Shown here in pieces: positions 63,578 through 64,000 of a stretch of 64,000 bases of DNA (the first letter of the stretch is position 1; each line of letters begins with the position of its first letter). A model generated the notes under the pieces. The model ran no database searches, was not told where the DNA came from, and saw only the letters and a program-made list of their open reading frames with translations. The position numbers and the translations under genes were made by a program. Source of the stretch: Gallalistipes aquisgranensis (GTDB lineage: Bacteria > Bacteroidota > Bacteroidia > Bacteroidales > Rikenellaceae); NCBI RefSeq assembly GCF_014982715.1, contig NZ_JADCJY010000001.1, positions 2,108,001-2,172,000 of the forward strand. Direction: 5' to 3'.

Positions 63578-64000
63578 ATGAACGCACGCAACACGACCTA
63601 CGCCCTCCTCTGCGGCACGGCGCTGGCCCTGCTGGCGGCCTCCTGCGACAAGGGCACGGAAATCCGCGAAATCTGGGAAGACCGTTACACGGACCAGAAA
63701 ACCGACACGGTCGCCGTGATCGACAACTATTACCTGGACGGACACGTCGTCCTCACGGCCGATGCGCTGGGCGACGGCCGTCCCTTCGGCCCCGTCACGC
63801 TCTTCCTCGACGGCGACGACCTCTTCGTGGCCAATGCAGGCGGCGGAAGCGTGGAGCTGTTCGACGCCCGCACGCTGGAGCACAAGCGCAGCTACGGAAA
63901 CGAACGCACCCAGGCACGCGACGTCTGCGCCGAAGGCGACCACCTGTTCGTGGCCGGAGGCGTCAACCGCGAGGTGCAGCTGTTCGACCGGCACACCGGC
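63578..64000 (+). CDS. beta-propeller-like lipoprotein, N-terminal part
   Basis: The frame from ATG at 63578 stays open to the window edge (141 residues visible). It has a signal peptide with lipobox (LLAASC), then blade-like repeats such as GPVTLFLDGDDLFVANAGGGSVELFDARTLE and DVCAEGDHLFVAGGVNREVQLFDRHTG, typical of NHL/YVTN-type propellers. Starting 4 bases after the metalloprotease stop, it is probably co-expressed and may present or bind the substrate. Confidence 0.8.
   Translation, partial: MNARNTTYALLCGTALALLAASCDKGTEIREIWEDRYTDQKTDTVAVIDNYYLDGHVVLTADALGDGRPFGPVTLFLDGDDLFVANAGGGSVELFDARTLEHKRSYGNERTQARDVCAEGDHLFVAGGVNREVQLFDRHTG

Overview
The window looks like a chromosomal segment of a GC-rich member of the Bacteroidales, most plausibly an Alistipes-like (Rikenellaceae) gut commensal. 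The evidence is SusC/SusD and TonB-linked outer-membrane systems, many lipoproteins with lipoboxes, Bacteroidetes promoters of the form TTTG-N19-21-TAnnTTTG, a short CstA, and a fused glycogen synthase/phosphorylase. The genus is inferred; the phylum is well supported. About 49 protein genes and three tRNAs can be supported. I see no rRNA, CRISPR array or insertion sequence.

Layout. 1-6,700 is housekeeping: ispG (cut by the window edge), recG, a DUF3108 protein, a membrane-anchored coiled-coil protein, a pentapeptide-repeat protein, lspA and an HU protein. 6,700-8,470 holds tRNA-Ser(UGA), an Mpi-type serine DNA invertase with an elaborate leader, and a 47-residue membrane protein. 8,500-16,940 is a minus-strand operon of SusC, SusD, a zinc-peptidase-like lipoprotein that has lost its HExxH motif, and a large HExxH metalloprotease; this resembles a peptide or protein import and processing system. 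17,390-19,780 holds two small operons, hemerythrin plus a LuxR protein with a degenerate receiver, and flavodoxin plus DUF2023, which share an upstream DNA motif.

20,020-36,790 is a carbohydrate locus built as two divergent transcription units. The minus arm reads: Nramp-like transporter, TIM-barrel epimerase, GH28-like, GH20-like, two tandem six-hairpin proteins, a frameshifted glucosamine-6-phosphate-deaminase-like gene, and a TonB receptor with no SusD. The plus arm reads: GH105-like hydrolase, PL22-like oligogalacturonate lyase, LacI regulator. A perfect palindrome lies between overlapping divergent promoters and is a strong operator candidate. The enzyme set points to an acidic, uronate-containing glycan, possibly with amino sugars.

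36,850-48,310 is mixed: a GlsB/YeaQ-type protein, cstA, radical SAM proteins (TIGR01212-type and hemW), an MFS transporter, an acyl-CoA synthetase, queG with an unusual insert, and pckA. 48,390-57,500 is a glycogen cluster (GT3-GT35 fusion, debranching enzyme, GT4, GH57). 57,680-60,030 carries a Spy-like protein, an S4 protein, pth and rplY. 60,030-60,950 holds a candidate small RNA and two tRNA-Leu genes, each with a clear promoter and terminator. The window ends with dinB, a metzincin-like lipoprotein and a truncated beta-propeller lipoprotein.
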